Source of the DNA: Nitratireductor sp.
Lineage (GTDB): Bacteria > Pseudomonadota > Alphaproteobacteria > Rhizobiales > Rhizobiaceae
Direction: 5' to 3'
NCBI GenBank assembly: GCA_020441665.1
Contig: JAGRLT010000142.1
Coordinates: 1 to 53,834, forward strand
DNA length: 53,834 bases
In this document: positions 45,385 to 53,834 of the stretch, one piece after another
Position numbering within the stretch: position 1 is the stretch's first letter
How the letters are laid out: each line of letters begins with the position of its first letter
The notes under the pieces: model-generated
Seen by the model: only the letters and a program-made list of their open reading frames with translations
Databases searched by the model: none
What the model was told of the DNA's origin: nothing
Translations under genes and position numbers: made by a program

Positions 45385-45918
45385 ATGGGATGGACAGACG
45401 AACGGGTTGAATTGCTCAAGAAGCTGTGGATGGAAGGCCTGAGCGCCAGCCAGATCGCCGCGGAACTTGGCGGCGTGACCCGCAATGCGGTGATCGGCAA
45501 GATCCACCGGATCGGCCTTTCCGGACGGGCCAAGGGCACCGCTTCGAACGCGGCGCGGCGCAAGCCCGCGGCTACCCGCAGCACGGCCTCACCCAAGGCG
45601 GCACGTCAGACGAACGGCACGCGCAGCACGTCGCAGCCGGTCGCCGTGGTCAAGACGGCGGCCGCCACCGATATCGAGAAGCCGGAAATGCTGCTGCTCG
45701 ATCTGCTGCAGCTGACCGAGCAGACCTGCAAGTTTCCCATCGGCGACCCGCAGGAAGAAAACTTCGCCTTTTGCGGCGTTCGCTCCAAGGATGGCGAACC
45801 TTATTGCGAATACCATTGCAGCCTGGCCTATCAGCCCAATGCCGACCGGCGCAACCGCGCGTCGCGCGGCGCTGCAAAGTCGCCAGCGGCGGCATCGGGT
45901 ACCTATCGGGCGGTGTAA
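45385..45918 (+). CDS. gcrA: GcrA family cell cycle regulator
   Basis: A 177-residue GcrA. The N-terminal DNA-binding domain MGWTDERVELLKKLWMEGLS, with GVTRNAVIGKIHRIGLSGRA, is diagnostic. A basic Ala/Thr linker follows, then the C-terminal RNA-polymerase sigma70-binding part with CKFPIGDP, FCG and PYCEYHCSLAYQP. GcrA binds methylated GANTC promoters with sigma70 to drive S-phase genes in alphaproteobacteria. The ATG at 45385 begins the conserved MGWT; the longer frame upstream crosses the leader hairpin. Confidence 0.95.
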   Translation: MGWTDERVELLKKLWMEGLSASQIAAELGGVTRNAVIGKIHRIGLSGRAKGTASNAARRKPAATRSTASPKAARQTNGTRSTSQPVAVVKTAAATDIEKPEMLLLDLLQLTEQTCKFPIGDPQEENFAFCGVRSKDGEPYCEYHCSLAYQPNADRRNRASRGAAKSPAAASGTYRAV

Positions 45919-45952
45919 GCCACAACAAACCGGCATGGTTTTCGGACGGATG

Positions 45953-45980
45953 AGGCGCGGCGCGGGGCCGCGCCTTTTTT
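45953..45980 (+). terminator. intrinsic terminator of gcrA
   Basis: Perfect stem AGGCGCGGC / GCCGCGCCT (45953-45961 and 45967-45975) with a 5-base loop, followed by TTTTTT. It begins 35 bases after the gcrA stop. Confidence 0.92.
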
Positions 45981-46076
45981 GTTGCGGCGCGCCGGCGACC
46001 GTGGAAGTCTGTCGGCGATTGCCCGCCAGCCTGGCCGCCCCACATCCAGCCTGGCCAACCCATACGGAGACCTCCC

Positions 46077-46943
46077 TTGAATATTCCCGATGCCCCTGTC
46101 GTCGAGCTCGATATCGACGGTATCCAGCGCAGCTTCGATCTCGACGATCCGGCGCTGCCGGACTGGGTCAAGGACGAGGCCTTTGCGAGCGACGGCTATC
46201 CCTATGGCAAGAAGCTCGGGCGCAGGAAGTATGAAAAGACGCTCTACGCGCTGCAGGCCGAACTGGTGAAGGTGCTGTTCTGGCTGCAGGAGAGCGGCGG
46301 GCGGGTCATGGCGGTGTTCGAAGGCCGGGACGCGGCAGGCAAGGGCGGCACGATCAATGCGATCCGCGCCAATCTCAATCCGCGCCATGCGCGCGTGGTG
46401 GCGCTGTCGAAGCCGTCCGATACCGAGCAGGGCCAGTGGTACTTCCAGCGCTATGTCGACCATTTCCCGACCCGCGGCGAAATCGTGCTGTTCGACCGCT
46501 CCTGGTACAACCGCGCCGGCGTCGAACCGGTCATGGGGTTCTGCACGCCCGAACAGCATGCCAAGTTCCTGGCCGAGACCCCCATCTTCGAGAAGATGAT
46601 CACCGGCGAGGGCATTCACTTCTTCAAGTTCTGGCTGACCATCGGCCAGGAGATGCAGCTGAAGCGGTTTCACGACCGGCGGCACGACCCGGTCAAGGTC
46701 TGGAAGCTGTCACCGATCGACATCAAGGCGCTGGCGAAGTGGGATGCCTATGCATTGGCGCGCGACCAGATGTTCACCGCCACCCACAGCGCCTATGCGC
46801 CCTGGACGATCGTGCGCTCGAACGACAAGCGGCGGGCGCGGATCAATGTGATCCGCGCCATCCTTCACGCCCTGCCCTATGACGGCAAGGATGAGCGCGT
46901 CATCGGCGAGATCGACCCGCAGATCGTCAGCGCGCCGGAGTAA
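46077..46943 (+). CDS. ppk2: polyphosphate kinase 2
   Basis: A 288-residue class I PPK2. Walker A is [11 protein letters not shown] (to residue 91), and the Walker B/lid block [11 protein letters not shown] is at 140-150, followed by [17 protein letters not shown]. It transfers phosphate between polyphosphate and nucleoside diphosphates, usually making GTP or ATP from polyP. The start codon is TTG (46077) with GGAG 7 bases upstream; no in-frame ATG exists nearby. It is an independent unit after the gcrA terminator. Confidence 0.92.
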   Translation: MNIPDAPVVELDIDGIQRSFDLDDPALPDWVKDEAFASDGYPYGKKLGRRKYEKTLYALQAELVKVLFWLQESGGRVMAVFEGRDAAGKGGTINAIRANLNPRHARVVALSKPSDTEQGQWYFQRYVDHFPTRGEIVLFDRSWYNRAGVEPVMGFCTPEQHAKFLAETPIFEKMITGEGIHFFKFWLTIGQEMQLKRFHDRRHDPVKVWKLSPIDIKALAKWDAYALARDQMFTATHSAYAPWTIVRSNDKRRARINVIRAILHALPYDGKDERVIGEIDPQIVSAPE

Positions 46944-46988
46944 GCCGTCAAATCCGATCGGCTCTCCCCGAATTGCTTCCCGAACGGT

Positions 46989-47288
46989 TCAATGGCGGGC
47001 GACGAGGACGAGATTGTTCTCGAAGGCGAAGGCGCCGGCTTCCGCCATGCCCTGGCAGACGGCGGCCAGATTGCCGGTCGCCGAAAACACGCCGATCCCG
47101 CTTACCGTTTCACCGGGATGGTTCTCGCTGTCGGGATGGGGCACAGATACCGGCCTGAGATAGGCGATATGCCCCTCGCCCAGCAGCCGCAATTCCTGCT
47201 CGGCGACAGCCGTGATGTTGGCATCGGCGCCCTCGCCGGAGACCGGATCGAGGGGGCCGGTGTTGCGGTTGTCCTTGATGTCGATCAT
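46989..47288 (-). CDS. DUF1150 family protein
   Basis: A 99-residue DUF1150 protein with LRLLGEGHIAYLRPV in the centre and ENHPGETVSGIGVFSATGNL. Function is unknown; the family is common in alphaproteobacteria next to small heat-shock genes. It is 5 bases downstream of hsp20 on the same strand, so the two are co-transcribed. Confidence 0.9.
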   Translation of the reverse strand: MIDIKDNRNTGPLDPVSGEGADANITAVAEQELRLLGEGHIAYLRPVSVPHPDSENHPGETVSGIGVFSATGNLAAVCQGMAEAGAFAFENNLVLVARH

Positions 47289-47293
47289 CGGAC

Positions 47294-47749
47294 CTACTCC
47301 TTACTACTCGCTGGACTCGCCGGGCTCTTGTCGGCCGCATTGATCTGGATCCGCCGCGCCGTCTGCTGCGGCTTGGGCCCGATCAGTTCGATGGCAAGAA
47401 GGCCGTTTTCCAGTTCCGCTCCCGCGATCTCGATGCCGTTGGCCAGCACGAAGGTCTTCTGGAACTGGCGCGCGGCGATGCCGCGATGGAGGTATTCGCG
47501 CGACGGATCGTTTTCCTGCCGGCCCGAAATCACGAGCTGGTTGTTTTCGACCGAGACGTCGAGTTCGTCGCTCGCGAAACCGGCGACCGCGAGCGTGATG
47601 CGCAGCCGCGTCGCGCCATCCTTGTCAAGGCGCTCGATGTTATAGGGCGGATAGCCGTCTGCGTTGGAGCGGGCGATTTTTTCAACCATCCGCTCGATCT
47701 CCTCGAATCCGAGCAGCAGCGGGCTGGCAAGTTGCGTAAGGCGCGTCAT
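47294..47749 (-). CDS. Hsp20 family small heat-shock protein
   Basis: A 151-residue small heat-shock protein of the IbpA class. The alpha-crystallin domain (about 35-130) has LRITLAVAGFASDELDVSVE, VISGRQEND and YLHRGIAARQFQKTFVLANG, and the C-terminal I-x-I/V type anchor may be RRIQIN. It holds unfolding proteins as an ATP-independent chaperone. The start at 47749 has AGGA 7 bases upstream. A longer frame to 47866 lacks support. Confidence 0.9.
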   Translation of the reverse strand: MTRLTQLASPLLLGFEEIERMVEKIARSNADGYPPYNIERLDKDGATRLRITLAVAGFASDELDVSVENNQLVISGRQENDPSREYLHRGIAARQFQKTFVLANGIEIAGAELENGLLAIELIGPKPQQTARRIQINAADKSPASPASSKE

Positions 47750-47832
47750 GTCTTTTTCCTGATCCCTGGCCGACGCGGACGGACCGCAACCGGATGGCAA
47801 TCGTCTCGGGCGGCCCGGATGGCACCGCCTGT

Positions 47833-47856
47833 CCCGCAATATGGGGATATTGCGGG
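47833..47856. promoter_or_regulatory. perfect 24-bp inverted repeat in the hsp20-glcB intergenic region
   Basis: CCCGCAATAT-GGGG-ATATTGCGGG: a perfect 10-bp stem and 4-base loop with no T-tract on either strand, so not a simple terminator. It lies 84 bases upstream of hsp20 and 146 bases upstream of glcB. It may be a protein-binding palindrome or an RNA leader hairpin for hsp20. Confidence 0.6.
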
Positions 47857-48001
47857 GCTGCTTCAAGATTGGGTAATTGGCCGCTCATCTGTCTCGAAGG
47901 GATGACAAAACCCTTGATGCTGACTATGAACGGGCGTCATATCGGCCGCTGCGATCCGCAGGCGGTTGTTTTCGAGAGAGTCGCAACATTGGAGAGAGTA
48001 T

Positions 48002-50191
48002 ATGAATGCTCCCAGGTCAGCCGGCCGCGTCAAGGCCGGCGGATTGCAGGTCGATGCGAATTTGTATGAATTCATCAACCGCGAGGCCCTGCCGGGCAGC
48101 GGGGTCAGCAAAGCGGACTTCTGGAAGGGCTTCGGCGAGATCGTTCACGCGCTCGCGCCGCGGAACCGCAAGCTCCTCGACAAGCGCGACCGGCTCCAGG
48201 CGCTGATCGACGACTGGCACCGGGCCCATCCCGGCCCGGTCGAAAGCCCGAGGGCCTACAAGGCCTTCCTGAAGAACATCGGCTATCTCGTCGAGGAAGG
48301 CCCGGCCTTCGAGATCAGCACCCGGAATGTCGACCCGGAACTTTCCACCATTGCCGGCCCGCAGCTTGTCGTGCCGGTGATGAATGCGCGCTACGCGCTC
48401 AACGCCGCCAATGCGCGCTGGGGCTCGCTCTACGACGCGCTGTACGGCACCGATGCGATCCCGCTCACCGGCAAGACGAAGCCCAGCAAGGGCTACAATC
48501 CGGCGCGCGGCCGGGCGGTGATCGCCTGGGCAAAGGACTTTCTCGACGCGTCGGCGCCGCTTGCAGGCACCGACAAATGGGCCGATGCGACCGGTCTCAC
48601 GGTCGAGAACGGCGCCCTTTGCGTTGCCATCGGCAGCCGGAAAACGGTGCTCAGGAATGCCGGCCAGTTCGCCGGCTATCGCGGCAAGCCGGAAGCGCCG
48701 ACGGCCATACTGCTTGAAAACAACGACCTGCATATCGAGATCGCGCTCAATCCCGGCCATCCGATCGGCAAGACCGACCCGGCCGGCATCAGCGACATGA
48801 TCATCGAAGCGGCGCTCACCGCGATCATGGATTGCGAGGATTCGGTCGCCGCCGTCGATGCCGAGGACAAGATCGTCGCCTATCGCAACTGGCTCGGCCT
48901 GATGAAGGGCGACCTCGCCGATACGTTCGAGAAGGGCGGCCGGACCGTCATCCGCAAGCTCAATGCGGACCGCGAATACCTGTCGGCGAAGGGCAAGCCG
49001 TTTTCGCTGCCCGGCCGGGTCGTCATGCTGGTGCGCAATGTCGGCCACCTGATGACCAATCCGGCGATCCTGGACGGCGAGGGCCGCGAGGTGCCGGAGG
49101 GCATCATGGACGGGGTCATCACCGCGCTCATCGCGCTGCAGGATGTCGGGCCGAAGGGCCGCGGCGAGAATTCGCGCACCGGCTCGGTCTACATCGTCAA
49201 ACCGAAAATGCACGGACCGGAGGAAGTCGCCTTCGCCAACACGCTGTTCAGCAGGATCGAGAGGCTGCTCGGCATGAAGGCCAATACGCTCAAAATGGGC
49301 ATCATGGACGAGGAGCGCCGCACCACCGTCAACCTCAAGGAATGCATCCGCAAGGCAAAGTCGCGGGTGGTCTTCATCAATACCGGCTTCCTCGACCGTA
49401 CGGGCGATGAAATCCACACCTCCATGCTGGCCGGGCCGATGATCCGCAAGGGCGACATGAAGACCGCCACTTGGATCGGCGCCTATGAGGACTGGAACGT
49501 CGATACCGGCCTTGCCTGCGGCCTTGCCGGCAAGGCGCAGATCGGCAAGGGCATGTGGGCGATACCCGACCGGATGGCGGACATGCTGGCAACCAAAATC
49601 GGCCATCCGAAAGCCGGCGCCAACACCGCCTGGGTGCCCTCCCCGACGGCGGCGATCCTGCATGCGACCCATTATCACCGGGTCAATGTGGCCGCGGTGC
49701 AGGAAAAGCTGAAATCGCGCAAGAAGGCGAAACTGGACGATATCCTGACCATTCCGGTGGCCGTGCGCCCCAATTGGGACAAGGACGAGATCAGGCGCGA
49801 ACTCGACAACAACGCCCAGGGCATTCTGGGCTATGTGGTGCGCTGGGTCGACCAGGGCGTCGGCTGCTCGAAAGTGCCCGACATCAACAATGTCGGCCTG
49901 ATGGAAGACCGCGCGACCTTGCGCATTTCCTCGCAGCATATGGCAAACTGGCTCTATCACGGCGTGTGCAGCGAGAAGGACATCATGGCCTCGCTGAAGC
50001 GCATGGCGAAAATCGTCGACAAGCAGAACAGGGACGATCCCGCCTACCGGCCGATGGCGGCGGACTTCGAGGGATCGATCGCCTTCCAGGCGGCCTGCGA
50101 TCTCGTCCTGAAGGGCATCGAGCAGCCCTCCGGCTATACCGAGCCGGTCCTGCACCGGCGGCGGCTGGAACTCAAAGCAGCGCAATCGTAA
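48002..50191 (+). CDS. glcB: malate synthase G
   Basis: A 729-residue monomeric malate synthase G. Family blocks include [34 protein letters not shown] and [17 protein letters not shown]. The C-terminal region has [20 protein letters not shown] and [12 protein letters not shown]. It condenses glyoxylate and acetyl-CoA to malate in the glyoxylate bypass or glycolate use. GGAGAG is just before the ATG at 48002. It may use acetyl-CoA from the beta-oxidation operon; isocitrate lyase is not in the window. Confidence 0.95.
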   Translation: MNAPRSAGRVKAGGLQVDANLYEFINREALPGSGVSKADFWKGFGEIVHALAPRNRKLLDKRDRLQALIDDWHRAHPGPVESPRAYKAFLKNIGYLVEEGPAFEISTRNVDPELSTIAGPQLVVPVMNARYALNAANARWGSLYDALYGTDAIPLTGKTKPSKGYNPARGRAVIAWAKDFLDASAPLAGTDKWADATGLTVENGALCVAIGSRKTVLRNAGQFAGYRGKPEAPTAILLENNDLHIEIALNPGHPIGKTDPAGISDMIIEAALTAIMDCEDSVAAVDAEDKIVAYRNWLGLMKGDLADTFEKGGRTVIRKLNADREYLSAKGKPFSLPGRVVMLVRNVGHLMTNPAILDGEGREVPEGIMDGVITALIALQDVGPKGRGENSRTGSVYIVKPKMHGPEEVAFANTLFSRIERLLGMKANTLKMGIMDEERRTTVNLKECIRKAKSRVVFINTGFLDRTGDEIHTSMLAGPMIRKGDMKTATWIGAYEDWNVDTGLACGLAGKAQIGKGMWAIPDRMADMLATKIGHPKAGANTAWVPSPTAAILHATHYHRVNVAAVQEKLKSRKKAKLDDILTIPVAVRPNWDKDEIRRELDNNAQGILGYVVRWVDQGVGCSKVPDINNVGLMEDRATLRISSQHMANWLYHGVCSEKDIMASLKRMAKIVDKQNRDDPAYRPMAADFEGSIAFQAACDLVLKGIEQPSGYTEPVLHRRRLELKAAQS

Positions 50192-50206
50192 GACGAAGCT
50201 GAAATG

Positions 50207-50232
50207 AAAAGCCCGCCATCCGGCGGGCTTTT
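50207..50232. terminator. bidirectional intrinsic terminator after glcB
   Basis: AAAAGCCCGCC-ATCC-GGCGGGCTTTT, a perfect 11-bp symmetric stem-loop with A and T runs on both sides. It serves glcB on the plus strand and the convergent L,D-transpeptidase on the minus strand. Confidence 0.93.
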
Positions 50233-50254
50233 CATATCCGATATCGAATGCAGC

Positions 50255-50962
50255 CTACTGCTTGACGATCACCCTGGCGCTGCCCTGGACCCGGTCGTAG
50301 AGATCGATGATGTCCTGGTTCATCAGCCGCACGCAGCCGGAGGAAGCGGCCGTGCCGATCGAATTCCATTCCGGCGTGCCGTGCAGGCGATAGAGCGTAT
50401 CCTTGCCGTCCTGGAACAGGTAGAGCGCGCGGGCGCCGAGCGGGTTTCCGACGCCCGGGTCCATGCCGCCGTTTTCGGCGCTGTATTTGACCAGTTCGGG
50501 CTTGCGCGCGATCATCGTGTCGGGCGGCGTCCAGCGCGGCCATTTCTGCTTCCAGCCGATATAGGCGGTTCCCGACCACTCGAAACCCTGACGGCCGACG
50601 CCGACGCCATAGCGCATGGCGGTGCCGCCCTGCTCGACCAGATAGAGGAAGCGGTTGGAAACGTCGACGATGATCGTGCCCGGCTTTTCGCGCGTCTCAT
50701 AGGCGACGCGCTGGCGCAGATAGCGCTCATCCATCTTTTCGACCGGGATGCGCGGCAGTTCGAACCCGTCGTCCACCAGGGCGGCATATTGCGCCTTGAA
50801 ATTGGTCGGGCTCTGATGGCGGCGGAAATCGAATTTCGGGAAATTGGCGACGAAGGCGGCGCGGCCCTGCTGGCCGCCGGTAGAGCTGCAGCCGGTCAGC
50901 AGCAGCGAGAGGCCCATGACGGCCAACAGGGCCGCAGTGCCGGTGTTCAGGGTCTTGATCAT
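50255..50962 (-). CDS. L,D-transpeptidase lipoprotein (YkuD)
   Basis: A 235-residue lipoprotein with lipobox SLLLTGCSS and a YkuD catalytic domain carrying HGTPEWNSIGTAASSGCVRL, which holds the catalytic His and Cys. Such enzymes make 3-3 peptidoglycan cross-links or attach proteins to the wall, and are central to polar growth in Rhizobiales. The start at 50962 precedes the signal sequence; the longer frame is rejected. It is divergent from mmcB. Confidence 0.92.
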   Translation of the reverse strand: MIKTLNTGTAALLAVMGLSLLLTGCSSTGGQQGRAAFVANFPKFDFRRHQSPTNFKAQYAALVDDGFELPRIPVEKMDERYLRQRVAYETREKPGTIIVDVSNRFLYLVEQGGTAMRYGVGVGRQGFEWSGTAYIGWKQKWPRWTPPDTMIARKPELVKYSAENGGMDPGVGNPLGARALYLFQDGKDTLYRLHGTPEWNSIGTAASSGCVRLMNQDIIDLYDRVQGSARVIVKQ

Positions 50963-51201
50963 GTTCGGGGTCCGCAAGCAGGCGTCAGGCACCGCGACCG
51001 CATATCGGGCGTCACTGTCCGCAGGCGGGCCAATACCAGATTTGCCGGCACCGCTCCAAGCGGATTTCACCCGGCCCTTTCATTTGCCCTAACGTAATGT
51101 TGCAAAAATAGCACGAGGCGCACGGCAGCGGCAGCGGTTTGTCCGGCGCGCTTACGGTGGTAGGCTGGCGGTCTGATACGCTTGGAGAGATTCGAACGCC
51201 C

Positions 51202-51720
51202 ATGCCGCTGATCGCGATCAACGAGGCCAATCCGCTGACCGATGGCCGCCAGTCGGAAAAGGCGCTGACGGTGCAACGCGTGATGATCCGCCATCTCGAA
51301 CAGGCGGGTCACGCCGTGCTGGCGGAGTTTCCGCTCGTCAGCGGCAGGCGGGCCGACCTTCTGTCGCTCGACCGCAAGGGCCGCTTTACCCTGATCGAGA
51401 TCAAGTCCTCGGTGGAAGACTTCCGGGTCGACCGCAAATGGCCGGAATATGCCGCCTTCTGCGATTGTTTCGCCTTCGCCACCTGGCATGGCGTGCCGGT
51501 CGACATCTTTCCGCAAAGCGAGGGGCTTTTCGTTACGGATGGCTATCAGGCGGAAATGCTGCGCGAGCCCGGCGGCGAACCGATGCATGCGGCAAGCCGC
51601 AAGGCGCTCACCCTGCGCTTTGCCCGGCTGGCGGCGCGACGGGCCGAACGGGTGACCCGCTATGCGGAGGCCAACAATCTGCTGGGCGGCCTCACTGGCG
51701 ACGATGACGGCGATTTGTGA
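51202..51720 (+). CDS. mmcB: MmcB family DNA repair protein
   Basis: A 172-residue PD-(D/E)xK nuclease-fold protein with GRRADLLSLDRKGRFTLIEI followed by KSSVEDF, which supplies the Asp, Glu and Lys of the motif. In Caulobacter MmcB is linked to mitomycin C resistance. The ATG at 51202 starts the conserved region. A GANTC site lies at 51189-51193, just before the start. It is convergent with actR. Confidence 0.88.
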   Translation: MPLIAINEANPLTDGRQSEKALTVQRVMIRHLEQAGHAVLAEFPLVSGRRADLLSLDRKGRFTLIEIKSSVEDFRVDRKWPEYAAFCDCFAFATWHGVPVDIFPQSEGLFVTDGYQAEMLREPGGEPMHAASRKALTLRFARLAARRAERVTRYAEANNLLGGLTGDDDGDL

Positions 51721-51739
51721 GACGGTCTTGGTGAAAGGG

Positions 51740-52306
51740 TCAGCGCGGCGCGCGCTTGGCGAGAATGCGCTGCAGGGTGCGGCGGTGCATGTTGAGGCGG
51801 CGCGCCGTCTCCGAGACATTGCGGTCGCACAGTTCATAGACCCGCAAGATGTGTTCCCAGCGCACCCGGTCTGCCGACATCGGGTTTTCCGGCGGTTCGG
51901 CCCGCTCCTCGGGCTTACGCATCAGCGCGGCATAGACATCGTCCGCGTCGGCCGGCTTCGAGAGGTAGTCGACGGCGCCCATCTTGACCGCGGTGACCGC
52001 CGTGGCGATGTTGCCGTAGCCGGTCAGGATGATCGCCCGGCAATCGGGCTTCGCCTTGCGGATGATTTCGATCACGTCGAGCCCGTTGCCATCGCCGAGC
52101 CGCATGTCGACCACGGCGAAGTCCGGCGCATTGGCGCGCACGGCGGCAATCGCCTCGGAAAGGGTCTCGGCGGTATCGATCGTGAAGCCGCGCGTTTCCA
52201 TGGCTCGGGCGAGCCGCGTCAGGAACGGCCGGTCGTCATCGACCAGCAGCAGTCGGCCATCGGCCGGCAGCGTGTTCTCGGGCTCATGCGCATCGCTCAT
52301 GAACAT
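51740..52306 (-). CDS. actR: redox response regulator ActR (PrrA/RegA family)
   Basis: A 188-residue protein. The receiver domain has the acidic triplet in LLVDDDRPF, phospho-acceptor Asp67 in VVDMRLGDGNG and Lys in VDYLSKPADAD. A proline-containing linker and a Fis-type helix-turn-helix follow (ETARRLNMHRRTLQRILAKR). It regulates genes for redox balance, respiration and acid tolerance. An ATG two codons later (52300) is an alternative start. It lies 69 bases downstream of actS on the same strand. Confidence 0.93.
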   Translation of the reverse strand: MFMSDAHEPENTLPADGRLLLVDDDRPFLTRLARAMETRGFTIDTAETLSEAIAAVRANAPDFAVVDMRLGDGNGLDVIEIIRKAKPDCRAIILTGYGNIATAVTAVKMGAVDYLSKPADADDVYAALMRKPEERAEPPENPMSADRVRWEHILRVYELCDRNVSETARRLNMHRRTLQRILAKRAPR

Positions 52307-52375
52307 CTTTTAGTGTCCGCCGGCAAATTAGAAAACCCCTGATGACGCAATCCCGGTACGGCAAAATTGCAGGCG

Positions 52376-53692
52376 TTACGGCCGCTTTTCAAACTCGTCG
52401 CGCGGCCAGACGATGGTGACCTCGGCGCCCGCCCCGCCCTGGCGGTTGTCGAACCGCAATTGCGCTCCGCTGCGTTCCAGCAACGTCTTGGCGATGAACA
52501 GGCCAAGCCCCATGCCGCCGCCGGTTTCGGCCCGCTCATCGTCGCGGCGCGACAGATAGGGCTCGCCGATCCTTTCCAGAATGGCGGGCGTGAAGCCCGG
52601 CCCGTCGTCGAGAATGCGGAAGGTCACCTGGTCCTGATCCCAGCGGGCCTCGAAACGGACCGTCTCGCGGGCAAAGTCGGCGGCGTTTTCCATCAGGTTG
52701 CCGAGCCCGTAGATGATCGAGGCGTTGCGCCGGACGACGGGTATCGGCGGATCGCCCTGGCAATCGATCTCGATCTTGCCGGCACCGTAGCGGTGCGGCT
52801 CGGCCACTTCCTCCATCAGCACCGGCACCGAGAGCCGGGCGATATTGTCGTCGCCCTCCGAGGACAGGGTCGAAATCTTGCGCAGGATTTCGCGGCAGCG
52901 CTCGGCCTGGCTGCGCAGCAGGGTCAGGTCCTCGTGCTGGGGCGTGCCTTTGCGCGAGTCGCGCAGCATCTCCTTGGCGACGAGGGCGATGGTTGCCAGC
53001 GGCGTTCCCAGTTCATGGGCGGCGGCGGCGGCAAGCCCGTCGAGGTTCGAGACGTGCTGCTCGCGCTCCAGCACCAGTTCGGTCGCCGCCAGCGCATCGG
53101 CGAGCTTGCGCGATTCGTCGGCCACCCGGAAAGCGTAGACGGCGGTGAACGCCATGGCGCAGGCGATCGCCACCCACATGCCGACCTTGAGCTCGATCGC
53201 CAGTTCCAGCCCGCCCGGCTCGAACCAGGGCAGCGGCTGATGGAAGAAGACCAGCACGGTTGCCGAAGCGAGTGCCAGCAGGAACAGGAGCAGCGTGAAG
53301 CGCATGCGCTGGGTCGCCGCCGAGACCACGACCGGCACGATCAGCAGGATCGAAAACGGGTTCTGCACCCCGCCGGTCAGGAAGAGCAGGGTCGCAAGCT
53401 GAATGATATCATAGGAGAGAAGCCCGGTAAGGGCCGGACCGCGCCAGCGCTCATTGCCCGGATAGCGCAGCCGCAGGAAGATGTTGAGCCAGGCCGACAG
53501 GCCGATCACCAGCAGGCAGGGCAGGAGCAGAAGTTCGAACTCCATGACGAAGTGGACGAACAGGACGGCCAGGGTCTGGCCGACAATGGCAAGCCAGCGG
53601 ATGCGGATCGTCGTGTTGAGGCGGACGACGAGATTGTCCCGCTCGTTGCCGGCAGACTGCATGCCCGTCGTCTCGACCTTCAGCAGGCGCAT
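52376..53692 (-). CDS. actS: redox-sensing histidine kinase ActS (PrrB/RegB family)
   Basis: A 438-residue, six-helix sensor kinase. The quinone-binding heptad GGVQNPF is at 107-113, the phospho-acceptor His226 is in AAAHELGTPLATI, and the redox-active Cys266 is in SQAERCREIL. The N, G1 and G2 boxes follow (NLMENAADFA, ILDDGPGFTPA, GMGLGLFIAKTLLE). In RegB both the quinone site and the Cys sense the respiratory state. A copy of the repeat element begins 17 bases upstream of its start, within the region expected to hold its promoter. Confidence 0.93.
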   Translation of the reverse strand: MRLLKVETTGMQSAGNERDNLVVRLNTTIRIRWLAIVGQTLAVLFVHFVMEFELLLLPCLLVIGLSAWLNIFLRLRYPGNERWRGPALTGLLSYDIIQLATLLFLTGGVQNPFSILLIVPVVVSAATQRMRFTLLLFLLALASATVLVFFHQPLPWFEPGGLELAIELKVGMWVAIACAMAFTAVYAFRVADESRKLADALAATELVLEREQHVSNLDGLAAAAAHELGTPLATIALVAKEMLRDSRKGTPQHEDLTLLRSQAERCREILRKISTLSSEGDDNIARLSVPVLMEEVAEPHRYGAGKIEIDCQGDPPIPVVRRNASIIYGLGNLMENAADFARETVRFEARWDQDQVTFRILDDGPGFTPAILERIGEPYLSRRDDERAETGGGMGLGLFIAKTLLERSGAQLRFDNRQGGAGAEVTIVWPRDEFEKRP

Positions 53693-53708
53693 GGTTCGTC
53701 ATTCACTT

Positions 53709-53834
53709 TAGAGCGTGTCTTGTTTAGATGGAATCGTTTGAACGCCGGGAGTTTGGTCTTCGGCTAGGAGCGGAAAGCGACGCGGTGTGAACACCGTTAG
53801 CTTTTCGCGACCCAAAGAACACCCATGGCCGAAG
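53709..53834 (-). repeat. inverse copy of the hairpin-rich repeat element (right half, cut by the window edge)
   Basis: Read in reverse complement, these bases follow 33264-33389 almost throughout: CTTCGGCCATGGGTGTTCTT, the GTCGCGAAAAGCTAAC block, a small hairpin, GCGTCGCTTTCCGCT and GACCAAACTCCCGGCGT. The outermost 15 or so bases next to the TA differ. The element continues beyond the window. It lies directly upstream of actS. Confidence 0.88.

Noticed and set aside
47750-47830. ROSE-type RNA thermometer before hsp20
   Set aside because: The leader lacks the typical UUGCU anti-Shine-Dalgarno element; only weak pairing to the AGGA site is possible.
48017-50185. 722-codon open frame on the minus strand
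   Set aside because: Exact antisense of glcB; composition is that of a shadow frame.

Overview
This is a GC-rich bacterial chromosome segment, almost certainly from an alphaproteobacterium of the Hyphomicrobiales (Rhizobiales). The evidence is a GcrA cell-cycle regulator with clustered GANTC sites, a CtrA-type motif array, a PodJ-like polarity protein, a SAM-II riboswitch before metZ, a class I lysyl-tRNA synthetase, an ActS/ActR redox two-component pair and an Hsp20-DUF1150 pair. I cannot fix the genus. Gene density is high, and most genes are core metabolism or housekeeping. No prophage, CRISPR array or large genomic island is visible.

Layout. 1-127: the last 41 codons of an IS481-type transposase. 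131-9045: a membrane protein, the pdeM/DEXH-helicase DNA-repair pair, a small glycine-zipper lipoprotein, a DUF3429 protein and a large PodJ-like SEL1/peptidoglycan-binding protein. 9610-18190: a MerR regulator, then a long beta-oxidation operon (two acyl-CoA dehydrogenases, two tandem DUF1330 proteins, a GST, a thiolase and a FadB/FadJ-type multifunctional enzyme) closed by a strong terminator. 18246-27520: an SDR, two separate sterol-desaturase-family proteins, an S24/HTH regulator overlapping an SNase-like lipoprotein, lysS, a periplasmic binding protein and a processive GT2 glycosyltransferase. 27513-30070: dcd and a riboswitch-controlled metZ. 30112-33058: a two-gene sodium:solute symporter and a divergent LuxR-type response regulator embedded in a repeat family. 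33508-41590: DUF6460, an HDAC-like amidohydrolase, MATE, arsC, pyrD, DUF952, an exported hypothetical protein, a CDP-alcohol phosphatidyltransferase, apaG and trkH. 41609-44828: argD-argF-hslO. 45385-51720: gcrA, ppk2, DUF1150/hsp20, glcB, an L,D-transpeptidase and mmcB. 51740-53692: actS-actR.

The most unusual signals are non-coding. A TA-flanked, hairpin-rich element of about 334 bp (33056-33389) has terminal inverted repeats. A second copy of its right half, in inverse orientation, runs off the end of the window (53709-53834), and a decayed right end lies at 32352-32405 against the start of the response regulator. The two good copies differ by paired, compensatory changes in a small hairpin, which suggests selection on structure. 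A second, unrelated TA-flanked fold-back element of 271 bp (39452-39722) ends 10 bp before apaG. Other regulatory signals are a triple TTAA-N7 array (CtrA-like) at 19026-19051, four GANTC sites and a DnaA-box-like site upstream of gcrA followed by a terminator-like hairpin inside the gcrA leader, and a SAM-II aptamer coupled to an intrinsic terminator before metZ.

How the genes work together: the beta-oxidation operon yields acetyl-CoA, which malate synthase G could channel through the glyoxylate bypass. The cell-cycle group (gcrA, the PodJ-like gene, CtrA and GANTC sites, L,D-transpeptidase) fits polar growth as in Rhizobiales. ActS/ActR gives quinone-linked redox control.
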